DNA of 64,000 nt from Niveispirillum sp. (GCF_017996735.1 NZ_JAGOGJ010000008.1:1-64000); one strand, 5' to 3'; positions 18,531 to 27,385 are shown, counted from the stretch's first letter. Numbers and translations: made by a program. Notes: generated from the sequence alone by a model not told the origin.

Positions 18531-20669
18531 ATGCGTTTTCGTGCTTTGATCCTTGCTGGTGCCTCGCTGCTGGCACCGCTGCCGGCGCTGGCCCAGGCGA
18601 CCGACAGCCTGTCGGAGATCGTGGTGACGGCCCAGCGCGGCAACCAGACCCAGGTGATCCGGGGCGGGTCCGTCGGCGTGCTGGGGGACAAGGCGGCCGA
18701 GGATGTGCCCTTTGCCATCAAGTCGTACGGCGCCACCCTGATCCTGAATCAGCAGCCGCAGACGCTGGGCCAGGTTCTGGAAAATGATCCGTCGATCCGC
18801 ACCGGCTATGCCTTCGGCAATGCAGCGGAACTGTTCATCATGCGCGGCTTCCCGCTCTATGGAGACGATATCGCGCTGGACGGGCTTTACGGCCTGACGC
18901 CGCGGCAGTTGATCGCGCCCGAACTGTATGAGCAGGTGCAGGTGCTGAACGGCGCCAGCGCCTTCCTGAATGGTGCCGCCCCCGGCGGGTCGGGCATTGG
19001 CGGTTCGGTCAATCTGGCGCCCAAGCGCGCCGGGGCAAAACCGCTGACCCGCGCCACCCTGAACTATACGGGTGACAGGCATGTCGGCGGCAGCTTCGAC
19101 ATTGCCCGCCGCACCGGCCCCGACGACAGCATCGGCATCCGCGTCAATGGCGCGGCCCGCCGGGGCGAGGTGTCGGTGGATGGGGAATTCCGCAGCGCCT
19201 ATGTGCTGGGCGCCGGCATCGACTGGACCGGCGACCGGGCGCGTCTGGGCCTGGATTTGGCCTATCAGCGCATGCATGTGCGGCAGTTGCGGCCCAAGGT
19301 GACGGTCTCCACCGCCATCCCCCGGGTGCCGGATGCCGATGCCAATTATGGCCAGCCCTGGACCTATTCCACCCTGCGCGACATTTTCGGCATGGCGAAG
19401 GGCGAATATGACCTGACCGACGACATCACCGCCTATGCTGCCTTCGGTGCCCGTGATGGGTCGGAGCGCGGGCTGTATGGCGGCATCACCGTGACCGATA
19501 TCGTGACCGGTGCCGCCACGGGTGACGGCATGTTCGTGCCGCGCACCGACAATAACGAGGCCGGGCAGGCCGGCATCCGGGCCAAGTTCCGGACCGGACC
19601 GGTCAGCCATGAGGTGAATGCCGGCGGATCGATGATCTGGCAGGTCAACCGCAACGCCTATGATTTCCTTCAGGGCTATGCCACCAACCTGTACAACACG
19701 CCATCGGTGGCGCGCCCCTCGACATGGTTCGCGGGCGGCGATCTGGATGACCCGTTCCCCCTCAGCCGCACGGAACTGGGCAGCCTGTTCATCTCTGACA
19801 CGATCGGCGCCTTCGATGACCGCGCCCTGCTGACGGTCGGCCTGCGCCATCAGGCGATCCAGGTGAAGTCCTATTCCTATGCCGACGGGTCGCGCACGGG
19901 CGCCTACGACGAAAGCGCCAATACGCCGGTCATCGGTCTGGTGGTGAAGCCGGTGGACGGCGTCTCCCTCTATATCAACCGTATCCAGGGTCTGGCCCAG
20001 GGACCCAGCGCGCCCATCGATCCCAAGCTGGTCAATTCCGGGGAGGTCTTCTCGCCTTACAAGTCCACACAGTATGAACTGGGCGGCAAGATCGTGGTGG
20101 GCGGGGTTGGCCTGTCCCTGGCCCTGTATCAGACCAAACAGCCCAGCGCCTTCACCCGGCCCGTCGACGCGGCAAACCCGACCGGCCAGCAGGTCTATGT
20201 GCTGGACGGGGAGCAGCGCAATCGCGGCGTGGAATTCAGCCTGGATGGCGAGCCGGTCGAGGGGCTGCGCCTGATCGGCGGCCTGTCGGTGGGCAAGGCC
20301 GAACTGCGCCGCACCGGTGGCGGCGTGAACGAGGGCAACTGGGCGCCGGGCGTGCCCGCCTATACCGCCAACGCCAATGTCGAATGGGACCTGCCCTTCC
20401 TGCCGGCCGCCACCCTGACCGGCCGCGTGGTGCGCACGGGCGAGCAGAAGGTGAATGCCGCCAATACGCTGGAGATCGGGTCCTGGACCCGCTTCGATAT
20501 CGGCGCGCGCTATGTGTTCGAAATGAACGAGAAGCCGGTCAGCCTGCGGCTGAATGTCGACAATGTCGCCAACAAGCGTTACTGGGCGTCGGCCTATGAC
20601 AGTTTCAGCAGCACGCTGCTGCAGGGGGCGCCGCGCACCGTGAAACTGTCGACCTCGGTCGATTTCTGA
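18531..20669 (+). CDS. TonB-dependent siderophore-type outer-membrane receptor
   Basis: A 712-residue receptor. It starts MRFRALILAGASLLAPLPALAQA, a signal peptide cleaved after AQA, followed by the TonB-box-like SLSEIVVTA. The plug domain includes IMRGFPLYGDDIALDGLYGL and the GGSVNLAPK segment, and a 22-strand-type barrel follows, ending in SVDF with the terminal aromatic residue needed for outer-membrane insertion. It is of the FhuA/FpvA siderophore-receptor type; the ligand is unknown. I chose the ATG at 18531 for the signal peptide; the frame extends upstream without meaning. It probably shares the 17051 promoter and ends at the 20676-20707 hairpin. Confidence 0.92.
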   Translation: MRFRALILAGASLLAPLPALAQATDSLSEIVVTAQRGNQTQVIRGGSVGVLGDKAAEDVPFAIKSYGATLILNQQPQTLGQVLENDPSIRTGYAFGNAAELFIMRGFPLYGDDIALDGLYGLTPRQLIAPELYEQVQVLNGASAFLNGAAPGGSGIGGSVNLAPKRAGAKPLTRATLNYTGDRHVGGSFDIARRTGPDDSIGIRVNGAARRGEVSVDGEFRSAYVLGAGIDWTGDRARLGLDLAYQRMHVRQLRPKVTVSTAIPRVPDADANYGQPWTYSTLRDIFGMAKGEYDLTDDITAYAAFGARDGSERGLYGGITVTDIVTGAATGDGMFVPRTDNNEAGQAGIRAKFRTGPVSHEVNAGGSMIWQVNRNAYDFLQGYATNLYNTPSVARPSTWFAGGDLDDPFPLSRTELGSLFISDTIGAFDDRALLTVGLRHQAIQVKSYSYADGSRTGAYDESANTPVIGLVVKPVDGVSLYINRIQGLAQGPSAPIDPKLVNSGEVFSPYKSTQYELGGKIVVGGVGLSLALYQTKQPSAFTRPVDAANPTGQQVYVLDGEQRNRGVEFSLDGEPVEGLRLIGGLSVGKAELRRTGGGVNEGNWAPGVPAYTANANVEWDLPFLPAATLTGRVVRTGEQKVNAANTLEIGSWTRFDIGARYVFEMNEKPVSLRLNVDNVANKRYWASAYDSFSSTLLQGAPRTVKLSTSVDF

Positions 20670-20675
20670 CGCGAT

Positions 20676-20707
20676 GGTTGGGACGGACACGACCGTCCGT
20701 CCCAACC
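20676..20707. terminator. Hairpin terminator between convergent genes
   Basis: A perfect 13-bp stem, GGTTGGGACGGAC (20676-20688) against GTCCGTCCCAACC (20695-20707), with a 6-nt loop. It lies 6 bp after the receptor stop and 7 bp before the M28 peptidase stop on the other strand, so it likely serves both. No strong T run is present. Confidence 0.72.
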
Positions 20708-20714
20708 ACAATCC

Positions 20715-22133
20715 TCACTTCGCCTTCTTTTCCAACGGACCGAAGGCGACGGGCGATTCCGATGCCATCCAGACAAAGCTGGCAAAGGCGGCAACCGCCT
20801 GATCCAGCTTCTTGGGATCGACCTTGTCCAGCGTATCGTCGGCCGTGTGGTGGTAATCGAAATAGTCGGTGCCATCCAGGCCCAGACCGCCCGTAGGCAC
20901 GCCTTCGGCCGCCATCGGGCCGATATCCGGGCCGCCGCCACTGGGGCCGCGACCGGGCACGATGCCCAGCGGGGACAGAATCCGGCCGATGGCGTCGATC
21001 ACCGGCTTCGCCTCGGGTCGCACGGCGGCGTTGAAGGTGATGACGGGGCCGGCGCCGAAATCCGCCTCCGTGCCCACCTGATGCTTGGGCAGTTCGGCGG
21101 CATGCTGCTTGGCATAGGCCACGGCGCCGACCAGCCCCACCTCCTCCGCCCCGAACAGGACGAAGCGGATGGTGCGGCGCGGGGCCTGCGGCATGGATTT
21201 CAGGATTTTCGCGGTCGCCAGGACGATGCCCACGCCGGCCCCATCATCCAGGGCGCCGGTGCCCAGATCCCAACTGTCCAGATGCGCGCCGATCACGACG
21301 ATCTCTTCGGGCAGTTCACGGCCCTTGATCTCCGCCATGACATTGGCGTCCGACAGCGGCCCCATGGCCTGGCTGGACAGGACCAGCTTCACATTGACCG
21401 GCTGACCCAGGCCCAGGACGCGGTTCAACTGATCGGCGTCCGGGTTGGACAGGGCGCCGGCGGGAATGGCCGTCACATCGTCGGCATAGCGTGTGATGCC
21501 CGTATGGGGGAACCGGTGGCTGTCGGTGCCGATGGACCGGATCAGCAGGGCGACGGCCCCCTTGCGCGCCGCCGCCTCCGGGCCCTTGCCGCGTACGCCC
21601 ACGGCCTCGCCATAGCCGCCGCCATCCTGCAGGCGGGTCATCTTCTTATCGACGAAGGCGATCTTGCCCTTCAGGCTGCCGTCGGGGGCCGCTTCCAGAT
21701 CCTCCAGCGTGTCGAACCGGACGACGGGGGCGGTAATGCCCTCCGGCGGGGTGGTGACGCTGTGCCCCAGGGCGGAGACGTGCAGGTGATGGGCCACGGG
21801 GGTGGTGATCGTCGCCGACTCCACGCCGCGTTCCCAGCCATCGACGGTGAAGGGCTCGACCTTGATGTTGGACAGGCCCAGTTCCTTGAACCGCGCTTCG
21901 GCCCATTCATGGCTGGCCTTGGCGGCGGGCGAGCCGGCCAGGCGCGGGCCGACCCGCACCGTCAGTGATTCCACAAAACCGAAGGCCCCCGACCCGGCCA
22001 ATGCCTTGGCCTGGATATCGGTGGCGGCCTTCACGGCGGCCGGCGGCAGGGGATTGGCATCGGCCGCCATGGCCGGGCTGCCCAGGGCCAGCAGCGCCAC
22101 ACCGGCGGCCAGCAACAAACCGAAACGCTTCAA
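20715..22133 (-). CDS. Exported M28-family metallopeptidase
   Basis: A 472-residue secreted di-zinc peptidase. Zinc ligands are visible in GAHLDSWDLGTGALDDGAG (His, Asp), FGAEEVGL (catalytic/ligand Glu), TEADFGAGP (Asp) and YHHTADDTLDKV (His). A PA-type insert (TAPVVRFDTLEDLEA) precedes the catalytic domain. I prefer a TTG start at 22133 because AAGGAGC sits 8 nt upstream and the result begins with a clean signal peptide (KRFGLLLAAGVALLALGSPAMAA). The frame continues upstream to an ATG at 22169 with no ribosome site. Likely a periplasmic aminopeptidase or carboxypeptidase Q-like enzyme. Confidence 0.9.
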   Translation of the reverse strand: MKRFGLLLAAGVALLALGSPAMAADANPLPPAAVKAATDIQAKALAGSGAFGFVESLTVRVGPRLAGSPAAKASHEWAEARFKELGLSNIKVEPFTVDGWERGVESATITTPVAHHLHVSALGHSVTTPPEGITAPVVRFDTLEDLEAAPDGSLKGKIAFVDKKMTRLQDGGGYGEAVGVRGKGPEAAARKGAVALLIRSIGTDSHRFPHTGITRYADDVTAIPAGALSNPDADQLNRVLGLGQPVNVKLVLSSQAMGPLSDANVMAEIKGRELPEEIVVIGAHLDSWDLGTGALDDGAGVGIVLATAKILKSMPQAPRRTIRFVLFGAEEVGLVGAVAYAKQHAAELPKHQVGTEADFGAGPVITFNAAVRPEAKPVIDAIGRILSPLGIVPGRGPSGGGPDIGPMAAEGVPTGGLGLDGTDYFDYHHTADDTLDKVDPKKLDQAVAAFASFVWMASESPVAFGPLEKKAK

Positions 22134-22332
22134 GGCGAACGCTCCTTCAAGGGACGGCAGGGGTATCACACCCCGAGATGGCGGAAGGGTAACCCAGCAG
22201 GCGCATCACGGGACAAGGGATTTGTCACCGGCACAATCGCCCCCCCCCCTGTGGCAGCGCCAACGCCGTATCCAAGCCTCCGGCCATGCCGTGATCTTCT
22301 GGATAGGGTCGCCGCACCCCCCACAAAAATGC

Positions 22333-22620
22333 TTGACGCCCATGCATGATGGGGGCACCATCAAATCGTAACAAAGATACGGAGGGTGATCTTGAAGGTC
22401 AAAACGCCCCGTACGCAGTGGGCGGCCTAATCGTTAAGGTGATCAACTGCGTTCCGTAGCCTGGGAGGGTGTGTAGAAACATGATCCCACCGCAGCAACA
22501 TTTTGCGATTACTTGATACATCGCAGCAACCATCCCGAGACCACGTCTTGACATAGGTCCTTGTGGTTTCGGTAGTGAAGAGACCCCCGTGGGCGCATCC
22601 AGCCACGGGGGTTTTCTTTT
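22333..22620 (+). ncRNA. Candidate structured RNA or leader with a short peptide and strong terminator
   Basis: In the 613-bp gap before the SDR gene I see a TTGACG -35-like element (22333-22338). An inverted repeat follows it (CCCAT 22339-22343, ATGGG 22349-22353). Next is a good GGAGG ribosome site with a 12-codon frame at 22392-22430 (TTG start, KVKTPRTQWAA), then inverted and direct repeats (CGCAGCAAC twice, near 22490 and 22532). A strong rho-independent terminator ends the block: CCCCCGTGG (22584-22592) pairing with CCACGGGGG (22603-22611), followed by TTTTCTTTT. This could be a small RNA or a transcription attenuator of the SDR gene. I recognise no Rfam family in it. Confidence 0.45.
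22584..22620 (+). terminator. Strong rho-independent terminator upstream of the SDR gene
   Basis: A 9-bp perfect GC-rich stem (22584-22592 with 22603-22611), a 10-nt loop, and TTTTCTTTT immediately after. It points along the plus strand, yet no annotated gene on that strand ends here, so it must terminate an upstream RNA or act as an attenuator. Confidence 0.88.
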
Positions 22621-22746
22621 GCCCGCAGATCACGGGACGGCCGATCGCGAGGCTTGGGTCGTGAACCGGATACGGTTATGCAGAAGGCGGCGACGGCCAG
22701 GGGCCGGACAAGCCGACAACAGAGACAGACCGGACGGGAAAAGATC

Positions 22747-23529
22747 ATGCTTTTGAACAAGGACATCGCCGCCATCGTGACGGGCGCGGCATCGGGCCTG
22801 GGTGAGGCGACGGCGCGCGCGCTGGCCGCCACGGGCGTGAAGGTCGCGCTGTTCGACCTGAATGCGGAGCGGGGCCAGCAGGTCGCGGCGGAGATCGGCG
22901 GCCTTTTCGTGCCCGTCGATGTGACAAGCGACGACAGCGTGGCCCAGGCCTTTGCCGCCGCCCGCGCGGCCCATGGCCAGGAACGTATCCTGGTGAATTG
23001 CGCCGGCATCGTGGCCGGGGCCAAGACAGTGGGCCGCAATCGCGAAACAGGCGCCATCACCGGCCATTCACTGGCCCTGTTCGAAAAGGTGGTGCAGGTG
23101 AACCTGATCGGCACCTATCGCTGCATCGTGGCGGCGGCCACGGGCATGGCGGGGGCCGAGCCGCTGGATGATGGTGAACGCGGGGTGATCATCAACACCG
23201 CCTCCGTCGCCGCCACCGACGGTCAGATGGGTCAGGCCGCCTATACGGCATCCAAGGCCGGCATCCTGGGCATCAGCCTGCCTGTCGCCCGTGATCTGGC
23301 GGCAGAAGGCATCCGCATCAATTCCATCCTGCCCGGCATCATGGAAACCCCGATGATGGCAGGCATGGCGGACAATGTCCGGGCCAGCCTGTCAGCCTCG
23401 GTCCCCTTCCCCAAGCGGCTGGGCCGCCCGGCGGAATATGCCAGTCTGGCGCTGGAAATCTGCCGCAACACCTATCTGAACGGGGAGAGCTTCCGCCTGG
23501 ACGGGGCGATCCGTCTGGCGCCGCGCTGA
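22747..23529 (+). CDS. Short-chain dehydrogenase (3-hydroxyacyl-CoA dehydrogenase type-2-like)
   Basis: A 260-residue SDR oxidoreductase. It has the NAD-binding motif VTGAASGLGEATA, the Asp of LFDLNAERG favouring NAD(H), NCAGI, catalytic Ser in NTASVAATDGQ, and YTASKAG (Tyr and Lys). The insertion with RNRETGAITGHSLALFEKVVQVNLIGTY closely resembles HSD17B10-type 3-hydroxyacyl-CoA dehydrogenases. That suggests beta-oxidation or branched-chain acyl-CoA metabolism in the cytoplasm. It starts at 22747 after GGGAAAAG. The possible attenuator at 22333-22620 lies upstream, and a terminator follows at 23536. Confidence 0.9.
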   Translation: MLLNKDIAAIVTGAASGLGEATARALAATGVKVALFDLNAERGQQVAAEIGGLFVPVDVTSDDSVAQAFAAARAAHGQERILVNCAGIVAGAKTVGRNRETGAITGHSLALFEKVVQVNLIGTYRCIVAAATGMAGAEPLDDGERGVIINTASVAATDGQMGQAAYTASKAGILGISLPVARDLAAEGIRINSILPGIMETPMMAGMADNVRASLSASVPFPKRLGRPAEYASLALEICRNTYLNGESFRLDGAIRLAPR

Positions 23530-23535
23530 CCGGCA

Positions 23536-23565
23536 GGGGGGCGTCCGGCCGGCCGCCCCCCTTTT
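23536..23565 (+). terminator. Rho-independent terminator of the SDR gene
   Basis: GGGGGGC (23536-23542) pairs with GCCCCCC (23555-23561), with a further CCGG/CCGG pairing inside, and is followed by TTTT. It lies 7 bp after the SDR stop. Confidence 0.78.
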
Positions 23566-23591
23566 CGCACCTTTAACCCCAAGGTGATGCC

Positions 23592-24221
23592 ATGCCGATA
23601 GAGCCGAATATCCTGGCCGCCTTCGCCGTCACGGCGCTGCTGCTGGCCTACAGCCCCGGCCCCGACAATATCTTCGTGCTGACCCAATCGGCACTGAAGG
23701 GGCCGTGGAAGGGCGTGGTGGTAACGCTGGGTCTGTGCACCGGCCTGATCGTCCACACCACCGCCGTGGCGCTGGGCGTGGCCGTGATATTCCAGACCTC
23801 ACAACTGGCCTTCACCCTGTTGAAGGTGGCGGGTGCGCTGTACCTGCTCTATCTGGCTTGGGGCGCCTGGCGTGCGGGACCGGAACAATTGTCGGATGAG
23901 GCAGAGGGACGCGGCGCGTGGGGCCGGCTTTATCTGCGCGGCATCATCATGAACGTCACCAACCCCAAGGTCGCGATCTTTTTCCTGGCCTTCCTGCCGC
24001 AATTCACGGCGCCGGAACGCGGCGGGATGGTGGCGCAGATGTTTGTCCTGGGGGCGGTCTTCATGCTCTGCGCGCTGCTGGCCTTTTCCAGCATCGCTTT
24101 CGCGGCGGGCAGCATCCGCCGATGGCTGCGCCGGTCCGACCGGGCACAGGTGTGGCTGAACCGCATCGCCGCCCTGGTCTTTGTGGGACTGGCCGTGAAA
24201 CTGGCCACGGCACAACGTTAG
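23592..24221 (+). CDS. LysE/RhtB family amino-acid exporter
   Basis: A 209-residue inner-membrane exporter. The N-terminal helix contains AYSPGPDNIFVLTQSALKG, the family signature, and GALYLLYLAWGAWRAG and FLLAFLPQF-type text (here FFLAFLPQFTAPERG) complete the pattern. About six helices are predicted. The substrate is probably a neutral or basic amino acid or a homoserine-like compound. The ATG at 23592 has AAGGTGATGCC upstream. It stands upstream of a glutamine-synthetase-like gene but has its own spacing. Confidence 0.9.
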   Translation: MPIEPNILAAFAVTALLLAYSPGPDNIFVLTQSALKGPWKGVVVTLGLCTGLIVHTTAVALGVAVIFQTSQLAFTLLKVAGALYLLYLAWGAWRAGPEQLSDEAEGRGAWGRLYLRGIIMNVTNPKVAIFFLAFLPQFTAPERGGMVAQMFVLGAVFMLCALLAFSSIAFAAGSIRRWLRRSDRAQVWLNRIAALVFVGLAVKLATAQR

Positions 24222-24269
24222 CACGCATCGACCGGGCCGCGGAAACCAGCGAAAATCCGCGTAACCCGC

Positions 24270-24300
24270 TTGCCTGCCCCCCCTTTCCTCTGCCTATACT
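24270..24300 (+). promoter_or_regulatory. Weak candidate promoter for the glutamine-synthetase-like gene
   Basis: TATACT (24295-24300) is a good -10 element. The nearest -35-like TTGCCT (24270-24275) is 19 nt away, which is suboptimal. A leader of about 110 nt would precede the ATG. I found no other notable element in this 190-bp gap. Confidence 0.3.
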
Positions 24301-24415
24301 GAACCATCCGAAACAACGTGGAGGGCTGCGGGCGTAGCACCATTTCCCAGCCCCGAATGCCGGGCCGGTTCCGGCTGCGACGGGTGCATCTGGGCCGCCA
24401 ACCCGCGGCGTGGTC

Positions 24416-25759
24416 ATGAGTACATTGGAAGATTTCATCCGTTCGCGGAACATCACCGAGGTTGAGTGCCTGGTGCCCGACATGGCCGGCATTGCGCGTG
24501 GCAAGATCGTGCCCGCCGAGAAATTCCTGCGTATCCTGCGGGACCGTGGCCTGCGCCTGCCTGAATCCATTTTTATCCAGACCGTCACGGGTGAGTATCC
24601 GGAAGACGAGGATGTGACCAGCGTGGAGAATTGGGACGTCTATATGACGCCCGACCCCACCAGCGTCCGGATCGTGCCCTGGTACAATGAACCCACCGCC
24701 CAGGTCATCTGCGACTGTTTTTATGCCGATGGATCGACCGTCGACATTTCCCCCCGTTCGGTTTTGAAGCGGGTCCTCGGCCTTTACGACGCGCGGGGAT
24801 GGAAGCCGATCGTAGCACCAGAACTGGAATTTTTCCTGGTCGCCGTCAACAAGGACCCGGATTACCCGCTGGTCCCGCCCGTCGGCCGCTCGGGCCGGCA
24901 GGAAAGCGGACGGCAGGCCTATGGCATCGACGCCGTCAACGAATTTGATCCGATCTTTGAGGATGTCTACGATTTCTGCGAAAAGCAGGAAATCGACGTG
25001 GACACGATGAGCCATGAGGCCGGTGCCGCCCAGATCGAAATCAATTTCAATCACGGCGACGCGCTGGAACTGGCCGATCAGGTGTTCCTGTTCAAGCGCA
25101 CCGTGCGCGAAGCGGCGATCCGGCATCAGGTCTATGCCACCTTCATGGCGAAGCCGATGCAGAACGAGCCGGGAAGCGCCATGCATGTCCACCAGTCACT
25201 GGTGGATGCCAAGACCGGCGTCAACCTGTTCGCCAATGCCGATGGCAGCGATACGCCACTGTTCCTGAGCTTCATCGCCGGCCTGCAGAAATACCTTCCC
25301 TATGCGATGCCGCTGCTGGCGCCCAACGTGAATTCCTACCGCCGTCTCGTGCAGGGGTCGGACGCGCCGATCAATGTGCATTGGGGCCGCGACAACCGCA
25401 CCACCGGCTTCCGCGTTCCGGTCAGCCCGCCCGAGGCACGGCGTGTCGAAAACCGGGTGGCCGGCGCCGATGCCAACCCGTATCTGGCCCTCGCGGCCTC
25501 CCTCGCCTGTGGCTATATCGGCATGACCCAGGAACTGGAACCGTCCGATCCGGTAAAGGGTTCCGCCCATCGCCTGGCCTTCTCTCTGCCGCGCCACCAG
25601 GGCGACGCCTTGAACAAGTTCAACAGTTGCAAGCCGTTGAAGGAAATTCTGGGGGAACGGTTCATTTCGGCCGTCAGTTTTGTGAAGCAGGCGGAATATG
25701 ACGCCTATCAGCGCGTGATCAGCAGTTGGGAGCGGGAAAACCTGCTGCTGAACGTCTGA
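24416..25759 (+). CDS. Glutamine synthetase family protein (gamma-glutamylpolyamine synthetase-like)
   Basis: A 447-residue ATP-dependent ligase of the type related to PuuA/GlnA. The active-site elements APELEFFLV, AGAAQIEINF, GSAMHVHQSL (His for ATP/ammonium region), NSYRRLVQGSDAP and ENRVAGADANPYLALAAS are all present. The N-terminal VECLVPDMAGIARGKIVP is typical of the PuuA-like subgroup, which joins glutamate to putrescine or another amine rather than ammonia. The exact amine is unknown. I prefer the ATG at 24416; a GTG two codons upstream is possible. It is monocistronic, ended by the 25768-25799 hairpin. Confidence 0.88.
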   Translation: MSTLEDFIRSRNITEVECLVPDMAGIARGKIVPAEKFLRILRDRGLRLPESIFIQTVTGEYPEDEDVTSVENWDVYMTPDPTSVRIVPWYNEPTAQVICDCFYADGSTVDISPRSVLKRVLGLYDARGWKPIVAPELEFFLVAVNKDPDYPLVPPVGRSGRQESGRQAYGIDAVNEFDPIFEDVYDFCEKQEIDVDTMSHEAGAAQIEINFNHGDALELADQVFLFKRTVREAAIRHQVYATFMAKPMQNEPGSAMHVHQSLVDAKTGVNLFANADGSDTPLFLSFIAGLQKYLPYAMPLLAPNVNSYRRLVQGSDAPINVHWGRDNRTTGFRVPVSPPEARRVENRVAGADANPYLALAASLACGYIGMTQELEPSDPVKGSAHRLAFSLPRHQGDALNKFNSCKPLKEILGERFISAVSFVKQAEYDAYQRVISSWERENLLLNV

Positions 25760-25767
25760 TATCTGGA

Positions 25768-25799
25768 TATCCGGAGCCGGCCTTCACCGGCTCCGGATA
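25768..25799. terminator. Bidirectional hairpin terminator
   Basis: A perfect 13-bp stem: TATCCGGAGCCGG (25768-25780) with CCGGCTCCGGATA (25787-25799), loop CCTTCA. It lies between the convergent glutamine-synthetase-like and DUF892 genes. Confidence 0.78.
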
Positions 25800-25819
25800 G
25801 TTCGCAAAAAGGCCGGCGG

Positions 25820-26314
25820 TCAGGCCGCTTCGGCATTGATGGACGACAGGGCAAGCTTGCTCAGCAGCAGATCGGTGCGCTTTTCCTCGGCCAGCGTCTC
25901 CTCCAGCAGGGGAACGGCGTCGGTCAGGCCCAGTTGTTCCGCCCAGGCGATCAGCGTGCCGTAACGGCTGATCTCATAATGTTCGACGGCCTGTGCCGCC
26001 GAAAGGATTCCGGCGTCCAGCGCTTCGCTGCCGGCAAAATCCTCCATCACTTCCTTGCTTTCATCGATGATGCCGATGATGGCGTCGCAGGTCTTGCCGC
26101 GCGGCGCCTTGCCGATCATCTCGAAGATGGATTCAAGCCGCTCGATCTGGCCTTCCGTCTCCGCGCGATGCTGTTCGAAGGCTTCGCGCAATTGCGCCGC
26201 ATGGGCGCCACGGGCCATTTTCGGCAAGGCGCGCAGGATCTGCTTCTCGGCGTAATAGATGTCCTTCAGCGTCTCATAGAACAGATCGCTGAGACCCTTG
26301 GGCTGCTTGGGCAT
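25820..26314 (-). CDS. DUF892 family (YciE/YciF) ferritin-like protein
   Basis: A 164-residue four-helix protein. The start MPKQPKGLSDLFYETLKDIYYAEKQ and the EHYEISRYGTLIAWAEQLG helix carry the family's Glu/His residues expected to bind two metal ions. Members are induced by osmotic, oxidative or general stress. The ATG at 26314 follows AAAGGAGAG, a strong ribosome site. It may be a stress-protection protein; enzyme activity is not established for the family. Confidence 0.92.
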   Translation of the reverse strand: MPKQPKGLSDLFYETLKDIYYAEKQILRALPKMARGAHAAQLREAFEQHRAETEGQIERLESIFEMIGKAPRGKTCDAIIGIIDESKEVMEDFAGSEALDAGILSAAQAVEHYEISRYGTLIAWAEQLGLTDAVPLLEETLAEEKRTDLLLSKLALSSINAEAA

Positions 26315-26380
26315 GTGAACTCTCCTTTGGCTGGGTTTGTTTGGCCGGGTTGGGGGCCGAGTGCTACGGGACGTCGGGTA

Positions 26381-26506
26381 TTACGGGCGGACCGTCGTCA
26401 GTTCCCCATTCGGCCCGCCGATCAGTGTCAGCTTCCGGCCGGCGGGCCTGGAACCGGGCGCACCAACAAGGACCGTGCAGTTCAGCGGTTTGTCATGCAT
26501 GAACAT
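26381..26506 (-). CDS. Possible small protein (41 aa), unknown
   Basis: Upstream of the DUF892 gene and on the same strand, an ATG at 26506 has AGGAAGG 8 nt upstream. The product begins MFMHDKPLNCTVLVGAPGSR and ends GPNGELTTVRP. Third codon positions are strongly G/C, as in real genes here. No family is recognised. The spacing of 66 bp to the DUF892 gene would allow co-transcription. Confidence 0.45.
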   Translation of the reverse strand: MFMHDKPLNCTVLVGAPGSRPAGRKLTLIGGPNGELTTVRP

Positions 26507-26599
26507 GGCTCACACCTTCCTGGGATCTTTGCCGATCCGGAAACGACGGCACATGCACAAACAGGCGTAGAACTGTTTGGTTCCTGCAAAGGCAACCGC

Positions 26600-27313
26600 A
26601 TGGAACCAGCTACCAGCAATTCCGTTGTCAGAATGGAAACAACAGCCCGCGACATTCTGGAGACGATGATGGCGACAATGGACAGGGGCGACCAGGATAA
26701 CAGCCACGAGGCCGTACCCGAGGGCCACACAGGGCCGGATCCGATGATGCCACCCCTTGGACGGGACGCACGGGTAAGCGCCGGCCGGGCGACCTCCGAC
26801 CCGTCCGGGACCGGCGCATCACACCCGGCCAAACCCGATCCGGTCAGCACGCGCCCCCAAGACACAGGTGCGCCGCCATCCGACGCTTCGGTCATTGATG
26901 CCGTGAAACAGGCCTCCGCAGGCGATAACGGGTCCTTGTCGCCCATTCCCGCCACGTTCGCCCATCTGGCGGAAGATCACGGAAGCGGTCCCGGCAGGAA
27001 CGTGGCGGAGGGGGCGACGGCATGGAACACCCCGAGCGACACCTTTGCCACCAAGGCAAGCGACGCCGTGAAGGCCATGCATGAACAGCATGTGGATGAA
27101 TATCCCGCAGAGGACAGCAACAGCCAACAGGACGGACCGGCGCCGGCCGGCAAGACGGAAGCCGCTTCGTCACCCCAAACGGCACCGCATCAGGAACCGG
27201 CAGCGGTCGGTAAAGCCGACAACATGCTGTTCCGTCCCTGGCTATGGATCGTGGGGCTGCTCGGGCTGGGTCTGCTGATCTCTTCGCGCAGACAATCGGC
27301 CGGCTCAAAGTAA
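26600..27313 (+). CDS. Hypothetical tail-anchored protein with a disordered acidic/proline-rich body
   Basis: A 237-residue protein starting at the ATG at 26600 with AAAGG about 8 nt upstream. Residues 10-30 form a helix (ETTARDILETMMATMDRG). About 180 residues rich in Pro, Ser, Asp, Gly and Ala follow, with no folded domain visible, then a single C-terminal membrane helix (PWLWIVGLLGLGLLISS) ending RRQSAGSK. The topology is that of a tail-anchored cytoplasmic protein. It is divergent from the DUF892 gene and may belong to the same stress response, which is only inference. An alternative start is METTARD at 26633. Confidence 0.6.
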   Translation: MEPATSNSVVRMETTARDILETMMATMDRGDQDNSHEAVPEGHTGPDPMMPPLGRDARVSAGRATSDPSGTGASHPAKPDPVSTRPQDTGAPPSDASVIDAVKQASAGDNGSLSPIPATFAHLAEDHGSGPGRNVAEGATAWNTPSDTFATKASDAVKAMHEQHVDEYPAEDSNSQQDGPAPAGKTEAASSPQTAPHQEPAAVGKADNMLFRPWLWIVGLLGLGLLISSRRQSAGSK

Positions 27314-27385
27314 GCAGCGTTTGGCGCCGAGGCTGGCCAGACCGGTCACGCGCTGATATACAGGCGCCGCTGCATCACAAAACCG

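Noticed and set aside
22240..22249. Run of ten C bases suggesting a phase-variable tract
   Set aside because: It lies upstream of the M28 peptidase gene, outside any reading frame I support and not clearly within a promoter; it may also be a sequencing artefact.
24319..24419. Short upstream frame (GTG start) ending over the ATG of the glutamine-synthetase-like gene
   Set aside because: It has no ribosome-binding site beyond its own GTGGAGG, basic low-complexity composition and no recognisable peptide; overlap with the real start is probably chance.
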